Assembly: GCF_015594725.1 (NCBI RefSeq)
Contig: NZ_JADNRC010000015.1
Span: 1-64,000, forward strand
Direction: 5' to 3'
Length of the DNA: 64,000 nt
DNA from: Flavobacterium sp. ALJ2
Lineage (GTDB): Bacteria; Bacteroidota; Bacteroidia; Flavobacteriales; Flavobacteriaceae
Positions within the stretch are counted from its first letter, which is position 1, and each line of letters opens with the position of its first letter. The position numbers were made by a program, and so were the translations under genes. This document shows positions 9,312 through 18,521 of this stretch, piece by piece. The notes below the pieces were generated by a model. The model was not told the origin of the DNA and ran no database searches. It was given only the letters and a program-made list of their open reading frames with translations.

Positions 9312-10538
9312 ATGTACACACTAAAAACATTACTAGTCAAAGATTCTTTTTTAGTTCTCATAGATCAAGTAATTACTAGTGGTACAAATTTTTGTTTAAC
9401 ACTGGTAATAGCCCAAAAATTAGACATAAAAAGTTTCGGTTTATATTCTTCGGTTTTATTGATTGCATATCTTTTATTAAGTGTCAATAATGCCTTAATC
9501 ATTCAGCCGTTTCAAGTTACTATTGCAAAAACAGAAAATAAAGAGCAATACATTACAACCTTATTTTTCGGCGTACTTTTTTTATTGATTATACCTTTAC
9601 TAATAATAACGGGTATGTTTCATTTTCTAAAAGATAGAATTTTGTTTCAAATAAGTCCAAGTGCTGTTATTTGTTTTACAATAGGATTTTTGATTAATGA
9701 TTTTTTTAGAAAGTTACTTTTAGGAGTATCCAAAATAAAAAGAGTATTATTTATGGATATTCTATTCTTAATTCTAGCTTTTTTATTTTTAGTACTAAAG
9801 AAATTAGACTTATCAGAGGTTTTATTAATTTTTGGAATTATTAATTTAATTTCAACGCTCCCAGGCTTTTTATTTATGATAAAGAATTATGAAAAACCAA
9901 TTGCTTGGAGGGTATTTTTTGAGGCTCATTTAAAACAAGGTAAATGGCTGTTGAGTGTAGCCTTATTACAATGGTGCTCAAGTAATTTTTTTATTCTTAT
10001 TTCAGGAATCTATCTGGGTATCGAGGCATTGGGTGCTTTAAGATTAGTACAATCATTTTTTGGAATCATAAATATTGGCTTACAGACAATAGAAAATTAT
10101 TTCCTTCCTAAAATAGCCATGATATATGATAAAAATAGTGCGGCTGCAAAGAAGTATTTATTAAAATTAACTATAGGAGGTGCTTTTGGATTTGGTATAT
10201 TAACAATATTATTTTTTGTTTTTTCTGATCAAATTATAGTATTGGCTGGAGGTTTAAAATATGAACATTATGGTTATGTAATAAAAATGGTAGCTGTTCT
10301 TTATTTCTTTATCTTTTTAGGATACCCGATAAGAATCATGATTAGGGTATTGATGCTGAATAAAGTTTTCTTTATGGGCTATTTACTTTCGTTTTTTACT
10401 TCGCTGGCTAGTTTTCATTTTCTATTAAAATATTCTGGTTTATATGGTGCTGTTACAGGGCTAATTATAAATCAAATTATAATGATTTTGTATTGGCAAT
10501 ATCAGTTAAACAAAAAGCAATTTCAATTATGGAAATAA
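9312..10538 (+). CDS. Polysaccharide flippase (Wzx-like)
   Basis: A 408-aa very hydrophobic protein with about 12 predicted membrane helices, starting with an N-terminal DQVITSGTNFCLTLVIA segment typical of the polysaccharide transporter (MATE/MOP) superfamily. It should move lipid-linked repeat units across the inner membrane. It lies 9 bp after the Wzc-like gene and overlaps the following glycosyltransferase gene, so it belongs to the same operon. The substrate cannot be predicted. Confidence 0.88.
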   Translation: MYTLKTLLVKDSFLVLIDQVITSGTNFCLTLVIAQKLDIKSFGLYSSVLLIAYLLLSVNNALIIQPFQVTIAKTENKEQYITTLFFGVLFLLIIPLLIITGMFHFLKDRILFQISPSAVICFTIGFLINDFFRKLLLGVSKIKRVLFMDILFLILAFLFLVLKKLDLSEVLLIFGIINLISTLPGFLFMIKNYEKPIAWRVFFEAHLKQGKWLLSVALLQWCSSNFFILISGIYLGIEALGALRLVQSFFGIINIGLQTIENYFLPKIAMIYDKNSAAAKKYLLKLTIGGAFGFGILTILFFVFSDQIIVLAGGLKYEHYGYVIKMVAVLYFFIFLGYPIRIMIRVLMLNKVFFMGYLLSFFTSLASFHFLLKYSGLYGAVTGLIINQIIMILYWQYQLNKKQFQLWK

Positions 10539-11644
10539 TTCACTTAATTCTCGGAAAAGCAAATCCTCAAAGGATGAACGGAGTTAATAAAGTAGTTCAT
10601 CAATTGGCTACAAAACAACAGCTTTTTGGTGAAAAAGTTGCTGTTTGGGGAATTGCTGATAATCTTGAAATAAATTTTGAAGAAAGAAACTTTGAAACAC
10701 ATCTGTTTCAAAAAATGAATTTTCCTTTTTCCTTTTCAAAAGAACTTCAACAGGCAATAATTAATAAAAAAGGCAAAGCAATTTTTCACCTTCATGGAGG
10801 ATGGATTCCAGTATATTATTCTTTGGCAAAATTATTTTTTAGATATAATATAAAATTTGTCCTTACTCCCCACGGAGCTTATAATGTTATTGCTATGAAA
10901 AAGAGTGCTACTTTGAAGAAAATATATTTTTATTTTTTTGAAAAAAAAATACTGCAAACGGCTCAAAAAATTCACTGTATTGGTAAAAGCGAGGTACACG
11001 GTTTAAAAAGAATATTTGATACTGATAAATTCATTTTGTTACCCTATGGCTTTGAAAATAACATGCCAATAGAGTTAAAGACGATTACTGATGAAAACAT
11101 AGTTTTTGGGTTTATAGGCAGATTAGATATTTATACGAAAGGCTTGGATACTTTGGTAAAAGCATTTAAAAAGTTTCATGCTAAAGAACCCTCTTCAATG
11201 TTATGGATAATTGGAGACAGTAAAGAAAAAAATGAGCTACAAAATATTATTTCCAAAAATTTATTAGATAATAGTGTTATTCTTTACGGAAGCAAATTTG
11301 GTAAGGAAAAGGATGAATTATTGCAGAAAATGGATGTCTTTGTTCATCCTTCAAGAAATGAAGGCTTGCCACTCTCGGTGATAGAAGCATCTAGTTACGG
11401 AAAACCTTGTATTGTAACAGCTGCAACTAATATTGGTTATGAAGTAGTAAAATACAATTCGGGCAAAACAATTTATAGCCAAAGTAGTAAAAAATTAGAA
11501 GCAGCTATGAGTGAAATTTTTCTAGACTATAAAAATCATGATAAATTTATTGAGATGCAGCGCAATGCTATAAAAATGGTAAAAGAAAATTACAATTGGA
11601 ATGAACTACTCTTAAAATTCAATACAGATTTATATCAAATATAA
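10529..11644 (+). CDS. Glycosyltransferase family 4
   Basis: A 371-aa GT-B glycosyltransferase. The N-terminal acceptor domain has LTPHGAYN. The C-terminal GT4 domain has FGFIGRLDIYTKGLDTLVKAF and the E-x7-E region RNEGLPLSVIEASSYGKP. An upstream in-frame ATG exists at 10493 inside the flippase gene. I prefer ATG 10529 because MEIIHLILGKANPQ looks like a true GT-B N-terminus and gives a short 10-bp overlap. The stop overlaps the next start (TAATG). Confidence 0.9.
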   Translation: MEIIHLILGKANPQRMNGVNKVVHQLATKQQLFGEKVAVWGIADNLEINFEERNFETHLFQKMNFPFSFSKELQQAIINKKGKAIFHLHGGWIPVYYSLAKLFFRYNIKFVLTPHGAYNVIAMKKSATLKKIYFYFFEKKILQTAQKIHCIGKSEVHGLKRIFDTDKFILLPYGFENNMPIELKTITDENIVFGFIGRLDIYTKGLDTLVKAFKKFHAKEPSSMLWIIGDSKEKNELQNIISKNLLDNSVILYGSKFGKEKDELLQKMDVFVHPSRNEGLPLSVIEASSYGKPCIVTAATNIGYEVVKYNSGKTIYSQSSKKLEAAMSEIFLDYKNHDKFIEMQRNAIKMVKENYNWNELLLKFNTDLYQI

Positions 11645-12933
11645 TGGAAAAGCAAATCCTTAACCACGAACCTTTTTTAAAAATAATAAACAATTATATG
11701 TTTATTGTTTTGCTACTTATGATAGCTTGTTTTTTTACATGGAGTGAAAATGTAAATATTACTAGAGCCATAAAAGTTGTTGGGCGAATGGGACTTATGC
11801 TTTCTTCGATTGCTATATATTATAAAATAATTCGTTATGGCGCAGTAAACACCTTAAGTTACAAAAATATATTTTCACCCTTATTTTATTTTGGTTATTT
11901 AGCATTGGGTTTTTTATCCTTTATGTGGAGTACAAATCCAGGTTTTAGTGCCTTACAATGGTTTATGACTTTTCAAAGTCTTGTTTTTGCTTTCTTTTTT
12001 ATCAAAAGTATCAAAATATTAGACGCCTTTTTTAAGGGGCATACAATTCGACTTTATCATCTTTTAGGGAATTCCGTGTTTGTTTTACAAACCATTTTTG
12101 TTGTGGGAATGTGGATCGATCCTGATACGTTTTTCAGGCTTACCAATGGAGGAGAAGAAGCCAGATTGGGTGGTGTAATGATGAATCCAAATGAGCTAGG
12201 AATGCTCGCTGGAGTTGGTGTTGCCTGCCTTATTTTTGATTTATATAGAAAAAAAAGCAAAGCATGGACAGTAATAAAAATACTTGTAATATTTTATGCT
12301 TTATTCATGACAGGCTCAAGATCTTCGTTGATAGGAGTACTTTTAATTATTTTTTTTCATATCAATCAAACTAAAAAGAAAGGATTAAAACTAGCTATTA
12401 TAGCCGGAGTGCTCATGGTAGTTCCGTTTGCAGTAAATCAAATTATTTTAAAAGGAGGCGATCAAAAACGATTGGAAGAAATACTCACCTTAACTGGGCG
12501 ATTGCCTTTTTGGCAAGCATTAATAACCGAAGGCTTGCCAAGAGAACCCCTTTTAGGTTTTGGTTATATGAGGATCGATTATAAAGAGTTTTTTCAAAGT
12601 GTTCATACTTATCCTGGTAAGATGACACACAATACTTTTATGCAAGTGTTAATGAATTTAGGATTTATTGGTCTTTGCATAGCCATTTTCCAATTATTTT
12701 TTACTTTCCGTGCATTCATCTACGAGGATAAAGAAAATCGTCTGATGCTCATCGGAATCCTTATTCCTGTTTTAATAAATTCGTTTACCGAGTTTGGAAT
12801 TTTTGGTGAAAGTAATTATGGGATTTTGTTTTATCAAATGATCATTTTTTCTGTTTGTTTTAAAAGTAATATGCATTTTACGTCGCAACAGAAAATTTAT
12901 TTAAGGAAAAGAAGACCCGATCTTGTCACATAA
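11644..12933 (+). CDS. O-antigen ligase/polymerase family protein (Wzy-like)
   Basis: A 429-aa integral membrane protein with about 10-12 helices and the Wzy_C-type motif TGSRSSLIGVLLI before a large outer loop (about residues 255-325). In a flippase-dependent locus it is the best candidate for the repeat-unit polymerase; O-antigen-ligase activity is the alternative. Its start overlaps the preceding stop by one base. It is the last gene of the operon, and a 137-bp gap with regulatory repeats follows. Confidence 0.87.
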   Translation: MEKQILNHEPFLKIINNYMFIVLLLMIACFFTWSENVNITRAIKVVGRMGLMLSSIAIYYKIIRYGAVNTLSYKNIFSPLFYFGYLALGFLSFMWSTNPGFSALQWFMTFQSLVFAFFFIKSIKILDAFFKGHTIRLYHLLGNSVFVLQTIFVVGMWIDPDTFFRLTNGGEEARLGGVMMNPNELGMLAGVGVACLIFDLYRKKSKAWTVIKILVIFYALFMTGSRSSLIGVLLIIFFHINQTKKKGLKLAIIAGVLMVVPFAVNQIILKGGDQKRLEEILTLTGRLPFWQALITEGLPREPLLGFGYMRIDYKEFFQSVHTYPGKMTHNTFMQVLMNLGFIGLCIAIFQLFFTFRAFIYEDKENRLMLIGILIPVLINSFTEFGIFGESNYGILFYQMIIFSVCFKSNMHFTSQQKIYLRKRRPDLVT

Positions 12934-12937
12934 TTAA

Positions 12938-12975
12938 TTTTCCAAAATTATGTTTTATTTCCAAAATATGGAAAT
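12938..12975. promoter_or_regulatory. Tandem 19-bp upstream activator element 2
   Basis: A half-conserved copy with left arm TTTTCCA (12938-12956) is directly followed by a perfect palindrome ATTTCCA-N5-TGGAAAT (12957-12975). The centres lie 81 and 62 bp before the GG of the next sigma-54-like promoter, within 1 bp of the spacing at element 1. Confidence 0.7.
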
Positions 12976-13025
12976 TAAAAATAATTTATATTATATAAAT
13001 AGCTGTTTTATAGTAGTTTATGTTT

Positions 13026-13041
13026 TAGGCACGATTTTCCA
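13026..13041 (+). promoter_or_regulatory. Sigma-54-like promoter of the second polysaccharide operon
   Basis: GGCACG (13028-13033) matches the -24 consensus exactly. The -12 part at 13040-13041 is CA instead of GC, so the site is weaker than that at 5918. Predicted transcription starts near 13053, 18 bp before the ATG at 13071. Confidence 0.5.
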
Positions 13042-13070
13042 AATATAGTGATTAATAAAACTTTTTTATT

Positions 13071-15416
13071 ATGGAAAATATATTTAGCAAAATCGGATAC
13101 ACTATTTCTAATCAAAAAAATAGTGAACTGGATATAGTTCAGGATGTTCTATTTATTAAAAATATAAATGGAACTATTAGATGGATTTGGAACGCAAATG
13201 ATAGTGAACCTCTTTTCTTGAAATTTTATAATGTTGGAGGTATTAGAGCTAAAATATTCAGTTTGGCAGTTAAAATCATTTTTGGCTTAAAAGTGCAGAA
13301 AATAGTTTTCAATAAAATGACTTATTATTTTAAGAAACAAGAAAAAACTTTTTTTGATTGTACAGATAACTGGGCTTTATTTACAGGAACTGTTGGTGTT
13401 AATAATAAAGCTATTTTATATACTGATGGATCATTCTTTAAAATAGCAACTACTGACAATGCTAAAAGGTTAATTAAATCAGAGCATAAGATTTTATCTA
13501 ATGGAACTTTTGATTTTTTTCAGACACCAGAGTCAAAACAAATTTCAGAGCATATAGTTCAACTTTCAGATATTACTTGTGGAGGAATACGTACTAATAA
13601 AATAGGAATTGCTCATCTAAAAGCACTAACAGAAATGAATTTTAGAGGACAGCATTTAATCCAAATTAAAGATTGGGAATTATTTAGTGATTTAAAATTT
13701 GACTTTTTTAACACTATAGATAGTAGGCTTCCTATGAATATGATGAGAAAAATCGGAATGCTTTTAAATGCAGTTTCTGAAGAAGATTATATTAATGTTT
13801 CCCTTTCTCACGGTGATTTTACATCATGGAATATGTTTGAGAATGAAGACAAAATTTCATTGTATGATTGGGAATTATTTGCTTTTGACAGATCTACAGG
13901 ATTTGATTATTTCCACTTTATTATACAGCAAGGAATCTTGATAGACAAAAAATCCTGGAAAGAAATTTATATCGATATAAAAGAGCAATGTAGCGGAGAA
14001 TCTGCCAGCTTTTTATTTAATTATGATCTAGAGATACTTCATAAATATCTAAAATATTACCTTCTTATAAACTGCATTAACTACTTAAAAATATACGCAG
14101 CACAAGATAAATGGCACATACAAGTTGATTGGTTATTACAAGTTTGGAATGATGCTTTAAATAGTTTTGTCATAAAAGCAAAAACCGCCAGAGAACTTGT
14201 AATCATGGATGTTTTTGATGCATTACAAAATCAAGAATATGCAACAATTAAATTTCATGATGGCAGTCCTGAACAACTTAGTGTTAATTCAGATATTGAT
14301 ATTTTACTGAACAAAGATCTATCTGAATCAATCTCTAAATTAGTTAAAAACCATTCATTAGTTGTAAAAGTTTCTCAAAATAAAAAATCATTTATGAACA
14401 CTTTACAGCTAGTAATGACTGATGGATCAATTTTATCAATCGATTTAATATGGGAATTAAAGAGAAGAAATATAGTTTTTATGGACGCAAAAAAAGCTAT
14501 TAAAAATGCTTATATTAATAATTTTGGAGTAAAAAGTTTGTGCTTTAAAGATACCCAAACTTATATAAAAGCATTTTATATTTTAAATAATGAGACAATT
14601 CCTGAAAAATATAAAATCTACGAAGAACAGAAAGAGAATGACTTTATTCAAAGTCAGCAGGATGTTTGTTCCTCTAAAAAATATTTACTTAAAATACTAA
14701 GAAAGAATAAACAAAACAAAGGAATCTATTATTTTAGAAACTTATTTTATTATTTGTATGATTCTATTTTTAGAAGTTTCTCTAGAGGATATGTAATAAC
14801 TTTTAGTGGAGTTGATGGAGCTGGTAAATCTACTATAATTGAAAATGTAAAAATTATGATAGAAAAACAATTAAGAAAACCAGTAGTTGTTTTGCGCCAC
14901 CGCCCTTCGGTATTGCCTATTATTAGCGTTCTCTTTAGAGGGAAAAAAGCTCAAGGAAGTTTTGAAAATACGCTTCCGCATTCAGGAACTAATAAAAGTT
15001 TAGTATCATCTTTAATTCGGTTTATGTATTATTATGCTGATTATTTTTTGGGTCAGTTTATTATTTTTATCAAATATACTATCAGAGGATATGTTGTAAT
15101 CTATGATCGTTACTATTTTGATTTCATAGAAGATAGTAAAAGAAGCAACCTTGTTTTGTCAAAAAAAATGGCATTCCTAGGCTATAAGTTGTTACTGAAA
15201 CCTAAATTCAATTTTTTTCTTTTTGCAGATTCAGAAACAATTCTTAGCCGAAAAAAAGAGTTAGATGCGAAAGTTATAAATGAACTAACTACAAACTATC
15301 GTATCCTTTTTAGTAAACTGGATAAAATAAGTAGCACTACAGTTTATAAAACAATCGAAAATAAAGAAATTGATCAGACGCTAGATATTGTTTTACAAAC
15401 TTTAATTAATAGGTAA
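13071..15416 (+). CDS. Tripartite APH-like / nucleotidyltransferase-like / thymidylate-kinase-like fusion
   Basis: A 781-aa protein with three nucleotide-related modules. Residues about 1-375 look like an aminoglycoside/choline kinase fold: H247-G-D followed by N, then YDWE with the metal-binding Asp. Residues about 385-530 look like a pol-beta nucleotidyltransferase: GS at 398-399, D408-x-D410, and a later SIDLIWEL. Residues about 575-781 look like thymidylate kinase: P-loop GVDGAGKST at 580-588 and D679-R-Y. It heads the second polysaccharide operon, so I infer that it phosphorylates or activates a sugar or lipid substrate. The actual reaction is unknown. Confidence 0.8.
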   Translation: MENIFSKIGYTISNQKNSELDIVQDVLFIKNINGTIRWIWNANDSEPLFLKFYNVGGIRAKIFSLAVKIIFGLKVQKIVFNKMTYYFKKQEKTFFDCTDNWALFTGTVGVNNKAILYTDGSFFKIATTDNAKRLIKSEHKILSNGTFDFFQTPESKQISEHIVQLSDITCGGIRTNKIGIAHLKALTEMNFRGQHLIQIKDWELFSDLKFDFFNTIDSRLPMNMMRKIGMLLNAVSEEDYINVSLSHGDFTSWNMFENEDKISLYDWELFAFDRSTGFDYFHFIIQQGILIDKKSWKEIYIDIKEQCSGESASFLFNYDLEILHKYLKYYLLINCINYLKIYAAQDKWHIQVDWLLQVWNDALNSFVIKAKTARELVIMDVFDALQNQEYATIKFHDGSPEQLSVNSDIDILLNKDLSESISKLVKNHSLVVKVSQNKKSFMNTLQLVMTDGSILSIDLIWELKRRNIVFMDAKKAIKNAYINNFGVKSLCFKDTQTYIKAFYILNNETIPEKYKIYEEQKENDFIQSQQDVCSSKKYLLKILRKNKQNKGIYYFRNLFYYLYDSIFRSFSRGYVITFSGVDGAGKSTIIENVKIMIEKQLRKPVVVLRHRPSVLPIISVLFRGKKAQGSFENTLPHSGTNKSLVSSLIRFMYYYADYFLGQFIIFIKYTIRGYVVIYDRYYFDFIEDSKRSNLVLSKKMAFLGYKLLLKPKFNFFLFADSETILSRKKELDAKVINELTTNYRILFSKLDKISSTTVYKTIENKEIDQTLDIVLQTLINR

Positions 15417-15417
15417 T

Positions 15418-16107
15418 ATGAAAACTCTTTTACAAAAACTAATACAACTTCGTAATCCTACTTTTAAGTTTGATGAAAGTTTAGATTCATTAGCGTTATT
15501 GCAATTTTTCTGGATACAAGGCATCGCAGTTATCAGAGGATTATTTGTTTTTATTTATTTCAAAAAGGCAAAAGGACTTATGCTTGGTAGAGCAGTTACA
15601 TTTTTTAACCCTTCAAAAATACATTGGGGCAAGTTTTTACGATTAGGTAATCATGTAGCAATTTCGGCCTTGGGTAAAAATGGTATTTGGTTTGGAAATA
15701 ATGTAAGTATAGGAGCCTTTAGCCGAATAATTATTTCGACTTCATTAAATAATTTAGGGGACAGGATCATAATAGGTAATAATGTTGGTATTGGAGAATT
15801 TGCATATCTAGGAGGAGCTGGAGGTCTTGAAATAGGTGATGATTGTATAGTAGGACAATATTTAAGTTGTCATCCTGAGAATCATAATTATGAGCATAAA
15901 GATATTTTAATAAGACATCAAGGTGTTACCAGAAAAGGAATAAAAATAGGTAAAAATTGTTGGATTGGAAGCAAAGTGACCATTTTAGATGGTGTAGAAA
16001 TAGGCGAAGGTTGTGTTATAGCAGCAGGAAGTGTAGTTACTAAATCGTTTCCTAGAGATTGTATTATTGGAGGTGTACCTTCTAAACTTTTAAAAACGAG
16101 ATTATGA
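15418..16107 (+). CDS. Hexapeptide-repeat acyltransferase (LbH family)
   Basis: A 229-aa left-handed beta-helix O-acetyltransferase of the WbbJ/CatB type. Imperfect hexapeptide repeats run from about residue 75 to 215 (for example IGNNVGIGEFAYLGG and IGKNCWIGSKVTILDGVEIG). A likely catalytic His lies in the LSCHPENHNYEH segment. The C-terminus AAGSVVTKSFPRDCIIGGVPSKLLKTR is typical of the family. It probably acetylates a sugar of the repeat unit. It starts 1 bp after the preceding stop, and its stop overlaps the next start (ATGA). Confidence 0.92.
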   Translation: MKTLLQKLIQLRNPTFKFDESLDSLALLQFFWIQGIAVIRGLFVFIYFKKAKGLMLGRAVTFFNPSKIHWGKFLRLGNHVAISALGKNGIWFGNNVSIGAFSRIIISTSLNNLGDRIIIGNNVGIGEFAYLGGAGGLEIGDDCIVGQYLSCHPENHNYEHKDILIRHQGVTRKGIKIGKNCWIGSKVTILDGVEIGEGCVIAAGSVVTKSFPRDCIIGGVPSKLLKTRL

Positions 16108-17330
16108 GCACTAAAATTATTTTGGCAAGTTGCTATGCCGTAAATCCATATAAAGGATCAGAAGACGGAATGGGATGGAACTTTATACGACAGATTGCTC
16201 GTTTTAATAAAGTAATAGCTGTTACAAGAGAAAATAATAAAGAAGCAATTGAATTGTATATGCTGCAAAATCCTGATGTTATTTACAGTAATATTACTTT
16301 TATATATTTTGATCTTCCTTACTGGATGAGATTTTGGAAGAAAGGCAGTCGCGGTGCTATGCTGTATTATTATATGTGGCAAAAAGGAATTATAGCTCAT
16401 GTTAAAAGTAAGAAACTCAATTTTGATATAGTTCATAATGTAAACTTTCATAATGACTGGACGCCAAGTTTTTTATGGAAACTAGAAAAACCTATGGTTT
16501 GGGGACCAGTAGGGCATCATCCTCTTATTCCAAGTGTATATTTAAAACCGTATTCATTCAAATACTTTGTCAAAGATCGTCTTACCTGGCTTGTGAAGAA
16601 TTTATTTTGGAACTACTCTGCAGGTCTTAAAAAGACTATAAAAAATGCAAGTCATATATGGTGTATGAACACAGGAGTGGTAGAAAAACTTAATCTTAGT
16701 GGGAATAATTATTCGGTGTTTCCGTCAGTAGCTTCAGAAGATTTTACTACAGAGAATAATGATAAAGAAAGCAACTTTCATGTTATAAGTGCCGGACGTT
16801 TTGTGCCATTAAAAGGTTTTGACCTTACTATTCGTTCATTTATTACGTTTCTAGATTCTGTTTCTTTATCAGAACGTGCCAATTGTAAATTAACATTAGT
16901 AGGATCAGGTCCAGAAAGAGTTTTTTATGAAAAAATAATAGCTGAGAGTAATATTGAAGATAATGTTGAAATAATTGAATGGATAGAACGTAAAGAACTG
17001 ATGAAGTTGTATGAAAAAGCAACAGTTTTTATGTTTCCTTCACATGAAGGAGCAGGAATGGTAGTAGCAGAGGCTTTATCGTATGGATTACCTGTAATAT
17101 GCCTTGATAACATTGGTCCGGGGCAATACATCACACCCGAATGTGGTTTTGTAGTTCCTCATTCAGATTATTGCTCAACAATTTTTAATTTGAAAGAAGC
17201 TTTAAATAAATTGTATTTGAGTAAAACATTACTTTCAGAAATGAGCGCTAATTCTAGAAAACGCTATATAGAGCGATTTACATGGGAGAGTAGAGGAGAG
17301 CATTTAAATGCAATTTATAATAATTTATAA
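16104..17330 (+). CDS. Glycosyltransferase family 4
   Basis: A 408-aa GT-B enzyme. The N-terminal ILASCYAVNPYKGSEDGMGWNF is a donor/acceptor loop common in GT4 proteins that begin with a KGSE motif. The C-terminal domain has VISAGRFVPLKGFDLTIRSF and HEGAGMVVAEALSYGLPVI, with the E-x7-E pair. It should add one sugar to the lipid-linked repeat. It is translationally coupled to the acyltransferase by a 4-bp overlap. Confidence 0.92.
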   Translation: MSTKIILASCYAVNPYKGSEDGMGWNFIRQIARFNKVIAVTRENNKEAIELYMLQNPDVIYSNITFIYFDLPYWMRFWKKGSRGAMLYYYMWQKGIIAHVKSKKLNFDIVHNVNFHNDWTPSFLWKLEKPMVWGPVGHHPLIPSVYLKPYSFKYFVKDRLTWLVKNLFWNYSAGLKKTIKNASHIWCMNTGVVEKLNLSGNNYSVFPSVASEDFTTENNDKESNFHVISAGRFVPLKGFDLTIRSFITFLDSVSLSERANCKLTLVGSGPERVFYEKIIAESNIEDNVEIIEWIERKELMKLYEKATVFMFPSHEGAGMVVAEALSYGLPVICLDNIGPGQYITPECGFVVPHSDYCSTIFNLKEALNKLYLSKTLLSEMSANSRKRYIERFTWESRGEHLNAIYNNL

Positions 17331-17331
17331 T

Positions 17332-18402
17332 ATGAGAGTTATCGCAATTCATTTATTAAACGATTACAGCGGAAGTCCTAAAGTGCTGAAGCAGTTACTT
17401 GCCGGATGGGCTAAAAGTGATCTCGAACTGCATTTATACACTTGCGGTGGACGTGAAGGTTTTTTGTCTGGACTACCAGATGTAAAATGTCATTTTTACT
17501 GGTATAAATTTATGAAAAATCCTTTATTGAGACTCCTTTTTCTTATGAGCAGTCAATTTTTACTTGCCTTTAAATTGCTATTTAGTTTAAAAAAGAATGA
17601 TGTAGTTTATATAAATACCGTACTTCCTTTTGGAGCAGCCATTGCTGGAAAAATAAGAGGTAATAAAGTAATTTATCATGTGCATGAAACAAGTATGAAA
17701 CCTATAGTATTCAAGAAATTTCTTTTCGGAGTTTTAAATTTATTTGCTGATGAGGTTGTTTATGTTTCTAATTTTTTAGCAAATAAAGAACCAGTAAATA
17801 TTAAAAAAAGAGTGATTTATAATGTTTTGGAAGAAGATTTTGTAAAACAGGCCATGGCTAATAAAAACTGGAATAAAGATGAAAAAATCGTTTTAATGAT
17901 ATGCTCGCTCAAGACTTATAAGGGAGTAGATGAATTTTTAAAATTAGCGCTGACTAATTCAAGATTTCTCTTTAAGCTAGTGGTAAATGCTTCGACCTTA
18001 GAAATTGAACATTATTTTAATGATGTAGTACTTCCAGAAAATTTAGTTATTTATCCAACGCAAACAGATACACATCCATTTTATAGAGAAGCTAGTGTTG
18101 TATTGAATTTGTCTGACCCTAAATTATGGGTTGAAACATTTGGCTTAACAATTCTTGAGGCTATGGCTTATGGTCTGCCTACAATTGTACCTCCTGTGGG
18201 CGGAGTCACTGAACTTGTTGTAGAAGATAAAAATGGTTATTTAATTGAAAGTAAAAAAATTGATGAGATATCCGAGAAGTTGAATGAACTTTTGGATAAC
18301 AATGAATTGTATAAATGGATGAGTTGCAATGCTTTTGAGATGAGTAAACAGTTTAATTTGGAATTATTTGAAAAAAAGGCAGCTGAAATAATATTCCAAT
18401 AA
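17332..18402 (+). CDS. Glycosyltransferase family 4
   Basis: A 356-aa GT-B enzyme starting MRVIAIHLLNDYSGSPKVLKQ. It has VIYHVHETSMKP in the acceptor domain and VETFGLTILEAMAYGLPTIVPPVGG as the nucleotide-sugar-binding E-x7-E segment. An alternative in-frame ATG at 17308 lies inside the preceding gene; the ATG at 17332, 1 bp after that gene's stop, is better. It is the last gene of the second operon. Its final codons overlap the first half-site of activator element 3. Confidence 0.9.
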   Translation: MRVIAIHLLNDYSGSPKVLKQLLAGWAKSDLELHLYTCGGREGFLSGLPDVKCHFYWYKFMKNPLLRLLFLMSSQFLLAFKLLFSLKKNDVVYINTVLPFGAAIAGKIRGNKVIYHVHETSMKPIVFKKFLFGVLNLFADEVVYVSNFLANKEPVNIKKRVIYNVLEEDFVKQAMANKNWNKDEKIVLMICSLKTYKGVDEFLKLALTNSRFLFKLVVNASTLEIEHYFNDVVLPENLVIYPTQTDTHPFYREASVVLNLSDPKLWVETFGLTILEAMAYGLPTIVPPVGGVTELVVEDKNGYLIESKKIDEISEKLNELLDNNELYKWMSCNAFEMSKQFNLELFEKKAAEIIFQ

Positions 18403-18429
18403 ATAAATTGAAATCCAAAATATGGAAAA
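18392..18429. promoter_or_regulatory. Tandem 19-bp upstream activator element 3
   Basis: TATTCCA-N12 (18392-18410) is directly followed by AAATCCA-N5-TGGAAAA (18411-18429). The centres lie 92 and 73 bp before the GG of the promoter at 18492, about 10 bp (one helical turn) further than in elements 1 and 2. The first half overlaps the end of the upstream coding region. Confidence 0.6.
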
Positions 18430-18491
18430 TTTAAATTCTTTTTCAGTCATAATAACTTGTAAATCAGCAAGTTGCATTTTTAGTATGATTT

Positions 18492-18506
18492 TGGCAAAGT
18501 ATATTT
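18492..18506 (+). promoter_or_regulatory. Sigma-54-like promoter of the third polysaccharide operon
   Basis: TTGGCA at 18491-18496 matches the -24 element. The -12 part at 18505-18506 is TT instead of GC. Predicted transcription begins near 18518, only a few bases before the ATG at 18522. The call rests on the -24 match together with the phased upstream repeats. Confidence 0.4.
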
Positions 18507-18521
18507 TAAATATAACGAGCT

